The position numbers were made by a program, and so were the translations under genes. From the NCBI GenBank assembly GCA_001972305.1, contig BDDD01000180.1:579778-643777 (forward strand): a stretch of DNA of 64,000 bases. Reading direction: 5' to 3'. Shown here in pieces: positions 23,224 to 35,196 of the stretch (positions are counted from its first letter, which is position 1; the number at the start of each line of letters is the position of its first letter). The stretch comes from Cephalotus follicularis. Taxonomy: Eukaryota; Streptophyta; Magnoliopsida; Oxalidales; Cephalotaceae. The notes beneath the pieces are model-generated. The model searched no databases, was not told the DNA's origin, and saw nothing but the letters and a program-made list of their open reading frames with translations.

Positions 23224-25973
23224 ATGGCCAGGACTAAACAAACCAGGAGGATTATTAGACATCCCGAGGACGTAGCCCGAGCATCCGCGGGGGTCACCAT
23301 TGCTGGGCATCCCCTCGATATGGAGGTGGAGATGGAGGCCTCAGCTGCCGGGGCTCCCAACGTCGCAACGACAGAGGCTGGGATTCAAATTTTTAGGACC
23401 CACTTTGGCCAGACCAAGATAGGCCTGAAGAAGCTGGCTGAGTTGGTCAAAGAGTACTCCATCCCTAGAAACCTGGACCTTGAGATCCCAGCAGATCCCC
23501 GGACGGTTACAGAGAGCAGACCTGGCTATTTTGCAGTCTTCCAAGACGCCCTAGAACATGGGTTGAGGCTTCCACTGCCTCCCTTTGCCAGGACCATCCT
23601 CGACCATTACCAAATCCATCCCTCGATGCTCCAGGCACAGTCTTGGGGATTTATCATTGGATTCCTAGTGAGGTGCTTGGAGTCCGGGGTGACCACCACA
23701 GTGAACCTGTTCAAGGAGTTCCACATCTTGAATGCTTCCCCAAACAAGCGTGGCTTCTACTTCAAATCCCGTGCCAAGATGATCAGGTTGTTGGCCGAGA
23801 ACACTAAGACGATCAAAAGCTGGAAGGAGAAATATTTCATGGTCAAGAACCACCCAGGCTTCATGCCCTATCCCTGGAGTGATACCCTGGGCACAGTAGG
23901 ACTAAACCAGAGGACGACCTTGACCGCGACCAAGAAGACTGACCAGGGGAAGCTTCTAGTTCTTACTCCTGAGGACGTGGTCGTGGTGGTGTTTGAGGAT
24001 CGCCTGCAAAGACTTGGGTTAAGTATGTCCCAGGGTCATCGGGCGAGGTTGGAGATAGAGGCGGAGGAGATTCCCATGGGAGCTGAGAGAGAGAGGGACC
24101 AGGATATCCAAGGTGAACTTGCATCCTCGGATACCGTTGAAGGGGAGAGCTGTACTTTGCTTTCCTCTGGAGTCTTGTATTGATTTTTGCTTCATTATTT
24201 GTTCTTGATGTGTTACTAACCACTTCCTTGCGATCTCTTATAGAGATGACAAATCAAGAATCAACCATGAACGTCGTCAGGGCTGCCCGGGAGCAAGTCA
24301 AAGTGGCGAATCCTAAGGAGCAGAGGCAAAAGGCCCTCTGGAAGAAAAAGTCCCTTGAGAGAAAAAAGGCTCTCGAGAAAACCACTGCTGGGTGCAAAGG
24401 GGGGCAGCCAAGGTGGCTGCTGATAAGGCCAGGGCCGAGGAGCGTGCTCGGAAGAGCGCCGAGGAGGCAAGGGCCAGGGCTGAGGCGGCCTAAGAGCATG
24501 CTCGAAAGGATGCTGAGGAGGCAAGGGCCAGAGTTGAGGTGTCCGGGGAAGCCAGGACTAGATCCGTGGCTGATGAGTCCGTGGAGGCAAGGTTCAATGT
24601 GATTGTGGAGGCAAGAACTTTGGAAACAAGGGCTGAGATTGCTCGGGACAAATGACCTAGTGTTGACAAACTCATTCGCCCGTCGAGGAGGCAGAGTACT
24701 GAGGAGGGAGATGCGCCTCGGGTCAAATCCCCCCATGAGGGCTCCTAGGACCCTGCCCTCACATATCCTTCCAAGGAGCTGGAGAGGGTCAGTAGGATTC
24801 TCAAAGGATTTGGCAGGTCAGGGGTGAGCTTGAAGACTCCAGGGGTCGACGTTGAACTGAGTAAGGCGGGTCTCTTTCCCCATGAGCTGGAAGTGAGGGA
24901 GGATTGGGACGCTTGCCACCTCTGGACTTACCTCTTCCAAAGTTTCTTCAGGGTTTGTAATCTTTTTCTAACCTTCTGCTATCCGTGAAACTTCAACTTC
25001 CCATTAACCTTGTATTCCTTTTTTCAAGGCATGGTGGATGCCCAACTCTTAATGGAGAGAACTGATTAGGAGAGCGCCCTGCTTGAGAAAATTGGGGCTG
25101 AAAACGCCGAGCTCAGGAGGTCGCAGGACGTGCTACGAGCTCAACTTGAGGATGTGATTGGGGTCCAGAAACATATTACTGCGGAGAGGGCTAAAGCCCT
25201 CCAAGATCTGACGAGGGAGAAAAAGTTGAGGCTGACCGCAGTCAACAGGGGCATCTCCCTTGACGAAAAGCTGAAGGCTTGCAATGACAAACTATAGAAG
25301 CTTCAAGAACTCATGGATGCTCAGACCAATGCTGCGGTGGAGAGAACCATCCTTGACTTCAAGGCTTCCTCAAAGTTTTGAGATGTTCAGGACAGGGCCG
25401 TGGAGAACTTCAAAGCTTCGACGACATTTCAGGATGCTATGACCAAGGCCGTAGACAATTTCAAGGCCTCTGAGGATTTCAACAAAGAGGTCCTCAAGAA
25501 GTTTTCGATCCTTTTTCGTCGGGGATTTAATTCCTGCTGGAACATGGTCGAATATCATCATGAGATTTTCTTTGGAGTCCATCATTTACGGGCCTGTGGT
25601 GACTGAATATGCCTTCTTTCCTGATGGAGTTAACGATGCCGAGGAGAGAGCTTTTTGAGCCTTTGACTAGGAGCAGAGTCATGCCCAGGAATCAGGTTGG
25701 TCATCCAATGGTAATGATATGGTTCTCTTCACTGCCCTTACAGAGGAGACCACCCTTGGGCCTTTGGACGTGGATCCTATCTCTCGCATTGATGCTGAGG
25801 ATCCTGCTCCTGAGTGCGTAGCCGTGGACCCTTCTGCGCTGGTGACAGAGGATCTCCATCTCGAGCCTATGGCTGAGGATCCTCCACCTCTTCCAACTGA
25901 CCAAAGAGACGAGGATCCTCCACCACCTCCTCCGACAGAAGAAGATGCTCCACCACCTCTCCCTGCTGTATAA
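23224..25973 (+). pseudogene. Tat-1 antisense gene (PF04195-like 'putative gypsy type transposon' protein)
   Basis: This plus-strand gene is antisense to gag-pol. I prefer the ATG at 23224 (context GCCATGGCC) to an upstream in-frame ATG at 23181, because the Tat-2 copy starts at the equivalent place. The protein begins MARTKQTRR, then has a conserved domain (about residues 55-215) with VTESRPGYFAVFQDALEHG, LRLPLPPFARTILDHYQIHP and QAQSWGFIIGFLVRCLESG. Likely introns are about 24152-24243 and 24953-25028 (GT...AG, second shared with Tat-2). The second half is Glu/Lys-rich coiled coil (AENAELRRSQDVLRAQLEDV) with repeated FKAS motifs, then an acidic proline tail (EDPPPPPPTEEDAPPPLP). Stops and frame changes after 24243 suggest the copy is broken. 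Function unknown. Confidence 0.75.
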
Positions 25974-26279
25974 GACATCCATTCAGGGGATGAAAACTAG
26001 AATATCTTTCTTTTTTATTTTTCCTTGCCTTGTACTTTTTTCTTACTTTTGTAATGTAACTTTCTTTTGATGAATGAAATGCAAAGCTTTTTTCATCTCG
26101 GGTGTCTTTTATTTTTTGCTTTGAATGCTCAGGCTTTAACTCATACTCACAACTCCCTTAGGATGATTGAACATAAGTAACGGAACCTGAACTTCAATTG
26201 AGTATCATTATTCCTCTTGGGGACTTTAACTTAGCCTAAATTATAGACTTTAAATCGTGGCCTTACAATTTTCAGGCCT

Positions 26280-26720
26280 AATTACACAAGCTCTGTAGTC
26301 CCCTTAGGACACCTTATTTCAAAGGCGCATAGGTAATAGAACTTAGTCTTTGCGAGTTCTGGCGTGTTCGCAGAGCAAGTCTCAAGTCTACTCGGGCAAG
26401 TTCTTATGGGTTTGCCGAGCAGGGTTTCGTCTAGTCCGTTATATTCTAGACCAGGTTGCCTGAGCTTACAGTCCACATAGGGACACTTATTTCAAAGTGC
26501 TCAGTCCAGCGAACTTGATCGTTGCGAGTTCTCATGGATTCGCCTCTCAAGACGCGATGTGGTTGTGGTCAGGCATTGAAATGCTTACTAGTATTTGCTC
26601 CCTTGGGAGTCTTATTGCTTCCTTAGAAGTCTTTTTGTATGTGTACTCTTAGGTGCTCCTCGAGGGAGTCTTTTTTGCTCCTCGTGGGGAGTCTTTAGTG
26701 CTCCTCGTGGGGAGTCTTTG
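26280..26720. repeat. Repeat array between convergent genes of Tat-1
   Basis: Two copies of a ~175-bp unit (CTTTGCGAGTTCT near 26350 and CGTTGCGAGTTCTC near 26520) are followed by short repeats with hairpin cores such as GCTCCTCGTGGGGAGTCTTT (26677 and 26699). The array lies where the plus-strand gene (ending 25973) and integrase (ending 26951) face each other. Equivalent arrays occur in Tat-2 and Tat-3. Confidence 0.8.
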
Positions 26721-26950
26721 GTGAATTGAGACCTTGGTCTGCTTGAAATACTCCATTGGGAGCATGGTCGGGCACGCCTATATTAAAGCTTCATGGTTGA
26801 GGGAGTTGATCGGAGGCTGTTCAAAGGTTTAAGGACATGAACATTGGGCCTTCGGTCCCTTGCAAACTTGGAACTATGATCTTTGTACACATTTTTTGAG
26901 AAAAAATTCAATCTTATTGACATCTTTGAATTTGTACATCTTACAAAGAA

Positions 26951-28309
26951 TCACCGGTAGTATTTCCTTAGATGCTCGGCATTCCAAGCTCTAGGAATCT
27001 CCCTGCCCCCTAGAGTTTCAAGTTTGAATGTTCCTGGGCGAAGCACTCTGTTGACCTTGTATGGTCCTTCCCAATTAGGGGCTAGCTTTCCTCTGGTACC
27101 TATTGGATCTGCAATAGCTGAGTTGCGTAGGACTAAGTCTCCTTTCCTTAGTGGTCGGGGGTGTACCCTTTTGTTATAGTAACGGCCCACCCTCTATTGG
27201 TATGCTACAACTTTGATAGCTGCCTTATCTCTGAGTTGTTCCACTAAGTCTATAAGGGTCCTCAGCCCTTCTTCGTTATTTTCTTGAATGAAATGTACAA
27301 CTATTGATGACTGTACACCAATCTCCACCGGTATCATAGCTTCAGCTCCAAAACAAATGCTGTATGGGGACTCACAAGTTGTGGTCCGAGGAGTGGTTCT
27401 ATAAGCCCATAGTACACTTGGTAGCTCCTCTGTCCATCTTCCCTTGCTATGCTCAAGGCGCTTCTTCAAGCCCGAGATGATTTCTCTGTTGATCACCTCG
27501 GCTTGACCATTACTCTAAGGGTAGGCCACTGAGGCTAGGCTGTGCTATATTCTCCATTCTTTGCAAAAATCGTGGAAAGCCTGGAAATCAAACTGCTTCC
27601 CATTATCTGAGACTATTACCCTCGGGACTCCAAATCTGTAGATGATTGATTACCATACAAATCATTCTGTATTCTTCTCTATGATCGTGGCCAGGGGTTC
27701 AGCTTCTATTCACTTAGTGAAGTAGTCCACTGCCACAATAAGAAACTTCCTCTGCCTTGTTGCCACTGGTAATGGTCCAACGAAGTCCATCCCCCACTAT
27801 GCAAAGGGCTATGGGGCCGTGATGGATGTCAGGGGTTCTAAGGGTCTTCTGCTTATATTGGTGTACCTCTGACACCTATCACACTTCCTCACAAAGTCTA
27901 TGACATCCTAATGCATGGTCGGCCAGAAATAGCCCTGCCTCAATAATTTGTGGGACAAGGTTCTGCCCCCCGTATGACTGCCACAGACTCTTTCATGGAT
28001 TTCCCTTAGAGCATAATCGGCCTCTAGGAGATTCATACAACTCAGCCAAGGATAGGAGAAAGACCTTTTGTAGAGGATCTCATCTCAAAGTTGGTACATG
28101 TTTGCTCGGTACACCAGCTTTCTCGCTTCTACGGGGTCCTCGGGAAAAACCCTGTTCCTCAGCCAATTGATAAATGGAGTCATCCAGTTCGGCTCCTGTG
28201 TTGCATCTATGTCAATCACGTCTACCTCCGAGACTGTGGGTCTATCCAGGTAGTCCATCAGTACTATTTTATTTCCCTGCAACTCCTCCACTGTTGCTAA
28301 CTTGGACAA
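26951..28309 (-). pseudogene. Tat-1 integrase
   Basis: The C-terminal part (26951-27190) has PRPLRKGDLVLRN, then LAPNWEGPYKVNRVLRPGTF. The middle has GRWTEELPSVLWAYRTTPR and SPYSICFGAEAMIPVE. In the region 27497-28080, read through several stops, the zinc-binding HHCC end (CDRCQRYTN) and catalytic segments (MDFVGP, VSDNGKQFD, NGQAEVIN) are seen. 28085-28309 links it to the second RNase H. No chromodomain is seen, as expected for Tat. At least six stops break the core. Confidence 0.9.
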
Positions 28310-28415
28310 TTGATCAGCTCGGGCATTTTCCTGCTCTGGGGACCTTCAAGACTCTTAATATTTGGAAGGCTATCTTCAAACTCTGAAAGTAGGCTAAGTA
28401 CTTAGCCATGGAATC

Positions 28416-29845
28416 TTATCTGGCTTCATACTCACCACTCGTCAAACCAACTACTAGCTGAAAATCAATGGAGGCATCTATTTTTTGAACCTCCAGGTGC
28501 TTTGCTATTGTCAGCCCGGCAATCAGAGCTTCCCACTCAGCTTCATTGTTTGTGGCCTTGAATCCAAACATCAGAGCATACTCTATGGTCCACCCATCTG
28601 GACTTATCAACACCAATCCTGCTCCACTGCCGGAGACGTAGGACGAGCCATCCACGGACAATCTCCACAACTCCTTCTCTTCTTCAGATGTATGATCTCC
28701 TATGAAATCTACCAAGACATGTGATTTTATTGTTGGTCTGGCTTCAAACTTTACATCATACTCGCCTAATTTGAACGACCACTTGATTAGCCTTCCCGAG
28801 AGGTCTAGCTTTGCTAGTACTTGTCTTATTGGTTGGTCGGATAGGACTTTGATGGTATGAGCTTGGAAGTATGGCCTCAACTTCCTTGCTGCTATGATGA
28901 GAGCATAAGCAAATTTTTCTACCTCGGGATACCTCCCCTCAGCATCGTTCAAGGCTTTGCTGACATAATATACTGGCCTTTGAACTTTCTCCTCTTCTCT
29001 GACAAGCACAACACTCACTGCGCCTAATGTTGCCGCAAGGTACAAATACAGGTCCTCCCGTCCTTAGGTTTTGAGATAAGATGAGAGGAAGTCAGGTATT
29101 CCTTCAACTTGTCGAAAGCTACTTGACATTCATCTGACCAAGAGAAACCCTTGGGATCTCTCAATACCTTGAAGAAAGGGAGACACTTTTCTGCTGACTT
29201 TGAGACAAACCTGCTCAGGGCTGCTATTCTTCCATTTAATTTATGTATATCTCTGATGGTTTGAGGAGGTCTCATGCTGTGTATTGTGGAAATTTACTCC
29301 GTATTGGCCTCTATTCCCTTGCTTGAGACCATGAACCTGAGGAATTTACCAGAGGTGACCCCAAAAGTACACTTGAAGGGATTGAACTTCATTTTATATC
29401 TCTTTAACACTCAAAAGGTTTCCTCCAAGTCTTTAATGTAGGGGCTCATTGCTGGCGTCTTGACGAGCATATTGTCAATATAAACCTCCATGTTTTTCCC
29501 TATCTGAGGCTCAAAGATCTTGTTGACAAACCGTTGGTAGGTTGCCCCAGCATTCTTCAATCCAAAGGGCATGACTTTGTAACAGTACATGCCTCTGTCA
29601 GTGATAAAGGCTGTCTTGTTCTCATCGGACCCATACAGGGGGATTTGGTTATACCCCGAGTAGGCACCCAAAAAGCTTAACATTCTATACCCCGAGGTTG
29701 CATCCACCAACTGGTCAATATTGGAGAGAGGGAAGTGATCCTTGGGACAATCTTTGTTGAGGTCTGTGAAGTCAATGCACATCCTCCACTTGTCATTTGC
29801 TTTCTTGACTAGGACCGGGTTTGCTAGCCAGTCAGAGTAGTGCAC
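28416..29845 (-). pseudogene. Tat-1 reverse transcriptase with two RNase H domains
   Basis: RT (29411-29845) has WRMCIDFTDLNKDCPKDHFP, GYNQIPLYGSDENKTAF and MPFGLKNAGATYQRFVN. Its catalytic box reads YIDN where YIDD is expected, so the enzyme would be dead. The thumb and connection follow at 29024-29275. The first RNase H (28620-29045) has RPVYYVSKALNDAEGRYP. A second, archaeal-type RNase H begins WRLSVDGSSYVSGSGAGLVL and has ATNNEAEWEALIAGL. The dual RNase H is diagnostic of Tat-lineage elements. There is a frame change near 29280. Confidence 0.93.
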
Positions 29846-30760
29846 TTCCTTGATGACGCTTGTAACAACTTGCTCACCTCGTCAGCTATCACTTGCTGCC
29901 TTTCAGGAGCGAAGTTCCTTTTCTTCTTCTTGGTCGGAGGCCTCATAGGATCCACACTTAGCTTGTGCACCATCACTTCTGGGCTGATCCCAGGGACCTC
30001 CTCTGTCGACCAAGCGAATACATCTTTATTGTTTCTGAAGAACGTTACAAGTTCCTCTTTCTCCACCTCTCTAAGTTGTGAGCCAACTTGGATAATTTTT
30101 TCTTCATTAACCTCTTCCAGGGGCACCTGTAACACTTCTTCCACAGGTTGTGGACGCTCGGGTTCCACGTCCCCTCTAAGCTCCACATTTGCTATGGACA
30201 AGGCCTTCTCCTTCCCCTTATCCATCACAGTAGTTTTGTAGCACTGTCTTACTACCTGCTGATCTCCTTTGACTTCCCCCATGCCAAACCTCGTTAAGAA
30301 TTTCATCACCAAGTGTCTCGTAGACATTATTGCCTCCAACAAATTCAAACCCGGACGCCCGATTATAGCATTATATGGGCTTGGTGTGTCCACTACCAGG
30401 AATGTCATCTATACCTGGGTCTGACGTGGGGTCGTGCCCTCATCCACGGACAGGTCGATGGATCCCAGAGGATGGACCATCTATCCTGCAAAGCCAACCA
30501 GTGGGGTCTTCACGGGCCTGAGATGATCGGTCGATATCTTTAGCTGATCAAATGCATGTTTATACAAGATACCGGCCGAGCTCCTGCTATCAATTAGGAT
30601 CCTCTTCATAGTGAAAAGTTTCACCAGAAGAGTTACCACCACTGGGTCATCATGAGGGAGACGTACTTGCTCGTAGTCTGCCTCGGAGAAGGATATCACC
30701 TTCTCATCTCCACCAGTCTTTATCCACTTGCTATGCTAAATCTGTTGCACTGCAAGGGAT
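29824..30760 (-). pseudogene. Tat-1 protease and protease-RT linker
   Basis: The retropepsin site reads ILIDSRSSAGILY; the glycine of the D-[ST]-G triad is Arg, which should abolish activity. It continues with a Tat-typical stretch, [14 protein letters not shown], and an acidic linker with [22 protein letters not shown] frame change near 29840 separates it from RT. Confidence 0.85.
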
Positions 30761-30899
30761 TTTTTTTTCCAAAGGCCTTTCTAGCATTTTTATGGTCGCC
30801 ACCAGACGCGACCCCTCTAGAGATGGTGTGGATAACACCTCTGGGTTGATGCTGCTACTCCTTCGGTTGCTGTGGAGCTTCTCCTCTACACTCCCTCCT

Positions 30900-32548
30900 T
30901 TGTTGAGAAGCATTCCTATCCACATACTTGCGTAGGTGTCCCTTGTGAATCAGGTATTCTAACTGATTCTTTAGCTGCCTGCACTCCTCGGTATAGTGTC
31001 CGTGGTCATGATGGTATCGTCAATACTTTTTAATGTCCCTCTTCTCAGCTAAGGATCTCATTGGTGCAAGCCATTGAATGGGGACCTTATCTTTCTCCAC
31101 CGCAAGTATCCTGGTATGAGACTCCAAGAGAGGGGTGAAATTGTTATAAGCCAGGATGGGCGCCCCCCTTTGTGACTCCTCCCTCCTAGAGAGCTTGTGC
31201 CTGAGGTCATCCTTATGGAGCTCATACCTCTCTTTCCTCTTCTCATTCTTGCCGGGAGCATTTCGTGAATACTCCCATTTCTCCTCCTGATGGTCTGACC
31301 AGGATGTTTTCAATTTCCTGGCTGCCATCCCTTCCTCGGCATTGATATACCTCTCTCCTCTTCTCAGCAGGTCCGCCATATCCACCGCGAGCTTCTTCAA
31401 CAGAGAGAAAGTGAAGGGGGAGTTGTTCTTCAACCCACTGTTCAGAGCTGCTAGAGCGAAGGACGGCTCTAGGTCTTTCACTGTGAGAGACTCCTTGTTG
31501 AATATGATGAGGTAGTCTCTTAATGATTCATCTTTCCCCTGCACCACGTTGATCAAATGGGTGGAGTTTCTCCTCTGTGTGGCGCTGTTGAGGAATTTGG
31601 TAACGAACAGCTCTGCAAACTGATTGAAATTTTTCATGGAACCCTCTGCCATGGTAGAATACCAGGACTGGGCAACTCCAGTCAATGTTACTGGGAATCC
31701 TCTACAAAGCTTGGCGTCCGAGGCCTGGTGCACCAACATGGTTTGGATGTAGGTGCGCACATGTTGGATAGGATCCGTGGACCCATCATACTGCTGGAGA
31801 CTCGGGAATCGGAATCCACTAGGGATACGCTCCTTCATGATCTCAGGCGTGAAGGGGTTGGCATTAATGTTGCGTATCTCGGCCAGATATCCCCTTGGCC
31901 GTTCGGCTCGTCGAATCCTCCTCTCCATCTCCGCAAGCTTTCTGTTCATTGCTTGCTCAACGTCCTCAATGTTCCTAGCCCTGATAGAAACCTGTGACTC
32001 CCCCGCCAGTGTGGCTGTGTGGCCCATCCTACTCCTTTGCACTGTACCAGTCCTACGCAAGGCATTGGAGTGCACACGCATCTCCTCAGCACCCCCTGGC
32101 AATCCACTTCCATCGCTTGGTGCTCGGAGTGCTCTGGCCGGGGATTGTTGTGATTCCGGGCAGTTGAGGACTCTGCCCTCTGAGATGTATTAATCTCAGT
32201 TCTACTCCTCATGGGTGTATTAACCCCTGACCGCCTTGGGGGGAGCATGCCCCTTGGCGGGTTTCGCCTTTGCCCACGGGGGCGTTGGTTCTCCTGGGCC
32301 TACCTGTGCGGTCCCAATTGTTCTCGGACCACCGGTTGAGCAGGTCCGACTTGATTTTGGTTGGCTAAACTGGTAGGCAATAAGTATGTGAGGCGCTCCA
32401 CTCATTGGAGTAACTGTGTGAATTGCTCCCCAGTAATGGGAGATTGCTCGACAGTGGCAACAACTTGGCTGGTTGAAGCTGGGTTGTTCCCAGTAGCAGC
32501 CTGGCTGCCATCAAGGGCAGAAGGGTTGTTATTCTTTCTCGGAGGCAT
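30900..32548 (-). pseudogene. Tat-1 gag
   Basis: The start codon is at 32548 (MPPRKNN), 24 bases from the end of the primer-binding site. The capsid core (31020-32102) has PFTPEIMKERIPSGFRFPSL, QYDGSTDPIQHVRTYIQTML, the SWYSTMAEGSM box and STHLINVVQGKDESLRDYL. A C-terminal zinc-binding-like [15 protein letters not shown] lies at 30900-31020. The N-terminal third is frame-shifted (32100-32400). Confidence 0.9.
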
Positions 32549-32572
32549 GATTTTGGTAGCTTTTTGCCGCGT

Positions 32573-32590
32573 TTCCCACAGACGGCGCCA
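32573..32590 (-). other. Primer-binding site of Tat-1
   Basis: On the minus strand TGGCGCCGTCTGTGGGAA starts two bases after the 5' LTR. TGGCGCCGT is the usual gypsy site, complementary to a tRNA 3' end ending in GGCGCCA (probably tRNA-Asp). Tat-2 has the same site. Confidence 0.85.
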
Positions 32591-32592
32591 AC

Positions 32593-33090
32593 TGTTGATG
32601 CAAAAATCTTTTCCTCAACAGTATCCTACATGGAGGACTTTGATTTGTTAAGGAAACGCTGAGATATACCCGAGAAGAAGGTTTAATGGTGATTATAGTT
32701 CCTGCACAAGTGAACAAACGGGTCGCAGGTCTAGGAGGTTGAACTCTTGGGGACACTCCGATGCTTAAGTTAGACATTGCACAGAGAATTCAAGGTTCTT
32801 TAGAATGTAAAAATGGCTGACCTGGTTAATGTCGTTGATTTTAGTATTTATAGCCCTGGAATGTAACTGCTTAGCATGGATTTCGGAGTTGATGTGTGTC
32901 CCCTAAGGAAATATCCGAGGATCTCGGGCATTTTCCCTGATCTCCACCGGATTTGGTGCTTACAGGCTATTATGCGCTATGCTTTGAATGTGGTTACGCA
33001 TGTCCACGCGCTAGGGGCTCTGGTGGACATCTGGTGTCATGACCTAAGGACTTGTGGCACTGCTTTTTAAGTAGATTTTTTCTCATATCA
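32593..33090 (-). repeat. 5' LTR of Tat-1
   Basis: 498 bp, TGTTGATGC...CATATCA on the plus strand, followed by the target duplication TCTTT. Confidence 0.95.
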
Positions 33091-34163
33091 TCTTTTTTTT
33101 TTTTGGTTTATTTCTCTTGTTTTTTTTTATCTTGCTACACGCCTCACTCTTCCGTCCATAGTCTTTTCTATTTATAAGCCTTACTTAGATAATTATTATT
33201 TGGGATAAATATTATCTAAATACTTATTATCTTTTATTATAATTATTCATAATTTTTTATTTTTTTTGTTTATCTCATATTTGCATTATCATTTATTCTT
33301 ATCATTTATCCCATACATTTATCAAACATCTCACTTTTTTATTTATCTTATGCTGTATCTCATTATTATTTTATTCTCATCACTTATCCTATGTATTTAT
33401 CAATTATACTATGTATTATCCCCTCAATCAATCTGTTATATTTTTAATCAATATTATTAAATAATCAAATTTGGTCTATTTGGATTACCTCATTTAAGCC
33501 CAACCCTAATCAATTTTAATTTTAATTTGTTTAGGCTCACAATTTAATTATATTCACTAAGAATTTTATTAAAGAATTAGATTTTTTGAGAGATAAATTT
33601 TTGTAAGTACTGACCGGTTTTCTTAATTTTTGTTGAATAGGTTGCGCAATTAATCTTCATTCTTGAAAAAGACTTTGTCATCATCGAACCTTGGTGGTGT
33701 ATTTAACTATTTTAGGTACAAAATGGAGTGTCAACAAACACTAAATAAGTGTTCGTAATAATGGATTTTTTTTTACAAAAAATTATTTAGATTATTCTTG
33801 CTATTTTTCTCTTTTTGACAAAATTAAGGGTAGGATGAAGATAAAAGGAGGTACAATTCCTTTGATTTAAATGACCGAGACTGAATATCGATTTCAAAAT
33901 TGAGGATATTACATTGGTAATAAATCCTCAAATTTTGAGTTCGATTCTTTTAAGATATTTATTTAGGTAGAGTGTGAGCATTTGATATTCTTTTTAGCTT
34001 TTATACACTTGTCATATTTTTATTAGATCTATGATTTATATTTTGTTAATCCAGCCGTTAGATTAGATACTATACTAGTGTAGACTCTTTATGCCAATTT
34101 TCAAATCAATCGGATATTTATAAATATCCGATCAAATAAGTGATTAATTGACTATATATGAGA
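33091..34163. other. AT-rich intergenic DNA
   Basis: Pyrimidine tract (33091-33130), then low-complexity TTAT/CATTTATC-type repeats to about 33430, then AT-rich DNA. No gene is seen. Confidence 0.6.
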
Positions 34164-34348
34164 AAGAGTAATGATTTTCGTCTCAAATGTTTATTCCGAG
34201 TTTGCGTTCCGAATGATGTGGCACTTGTTAATAAATGACACATAGATGATAATGTATACATGTTATAATATATGACGTGCATTAATAAATGCTATGTCAT
34301 TTGGGACAAAAATTCATGATAGAAATTAGAATGAATAACATTACTCTT
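34164..34348. mobile_element. Small MITE, 185 bp
   Basis: Terminal inverted repeats AAGAGTAATG and CATTACTCTT are perfect. Inner arms pair partly (TCTCAAATG with CATTTGGGA). No coding capacity. The target duplication is not clear. Confidence 0.65.
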
Positions 34349-35196
34349 AACATAATTGATCTATATAGATATAACACTAGATTTAATAATTAAAATTAAA
34401 AATTTAATCTTTAATATTATGAGATGACAAGTAAATAAGTTTACTTGTCATGTCCATTCATTATTTTCTATTTAGAAATGGGAGAATTATCTCCTATTTT
34501 AAAACTAAGTGATTAATGCGGAATATAAACTCATATTCAAAATTGTCTATTTATAGTTTACACAATGAAGCTTAAGGAAATTTTTGTATAATGGGATGTG
34601 ACTAAGCTAGTAATATTATTATTGCATGTGAATTTTAGTGGATTTACTTGAGGAAAAACAAAAAATGTGATGAATGTGGACATTGCAAAATCTGCCCCAT
34701 TGCCATTATTAAAGGATGACAATTTCATCCGTTTTTGCACTCTTTACTCCAACCTATTTAAAATGGGATGGGGACGGGAATAAAAAAATAAGTCTCGCAT
34801 CGTTTCGTTGTCATCCCTATTTGTTATCATCAAAGGTTTTAGAATCATGACAAGAGAACGAGGATAATGACAAATTCACTTTTTTCACCTAAAAGGGTAA
34901 TGAATGGTGGATATTGCTCGTAACATAACAGACTCGTGTCTACCAAGCAAGTTTCGTGAAACAATTACAACAATTAAATTGAGATAGAGCAACTAATTCT
35001 CATTTTATTTGTAGAACAAACGGATACATTGAGGTCATTGCATGCGCTCTCAATTGGGCTTTAAAACCCTATACAGCCCAATGGAGCGATAAAAACAGCA
35101 TCTCAAATTCAAAACTCACAAAACAAATGCACTAATTAATACTAGAAATTCATTCATAATTGGATTAGGGACATCCATTTGTGTAATAATATTGAT
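34349..35196. other. Downstream flank of the GASA gene
   Basis: AT-rich DNA with no frame. The GASA 3' untranslated region must lie in the right-hand part, but I could not pin a poly-A signal. Confidence 0.5.

Larger units (their letters stand above)
22064..33090 (-). mobile_element. Ty3/gypsy Tat-type retrotransposon Tat-1, 11.0 kb, complete structure
   Basis: Two 498-bp LTRs (22064-22561 and 32593-33090) start TGTTGATGC and end CATATCA. A 5-bp duplication TCTTT flanks them (22059-22063 and 33091-33095). Minus-strand order is 5' LTR, primer-binding site, gag, protease, RT, RNase H, second RNase H, integrase, 3' LTR. The double RNase H marks the Tat lineage. A separate plus-strand gene lies between integrase and 3' LTR. 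The polypurine tract beside the 3' LTR reads AGGGGGGCATA on the minus strand (22562-22572). Frameshifts and active-site changes make it inactive. Confidence 0.95.

Noticed and set aside
24254-24736. 160-aa Pro/Leu-rich minus-strand frame
   Set aside because: It is the antisense shadow of the Glu/Lys/Ala-rich coiled-coil exon of the Tat-1 plus-strand gene.
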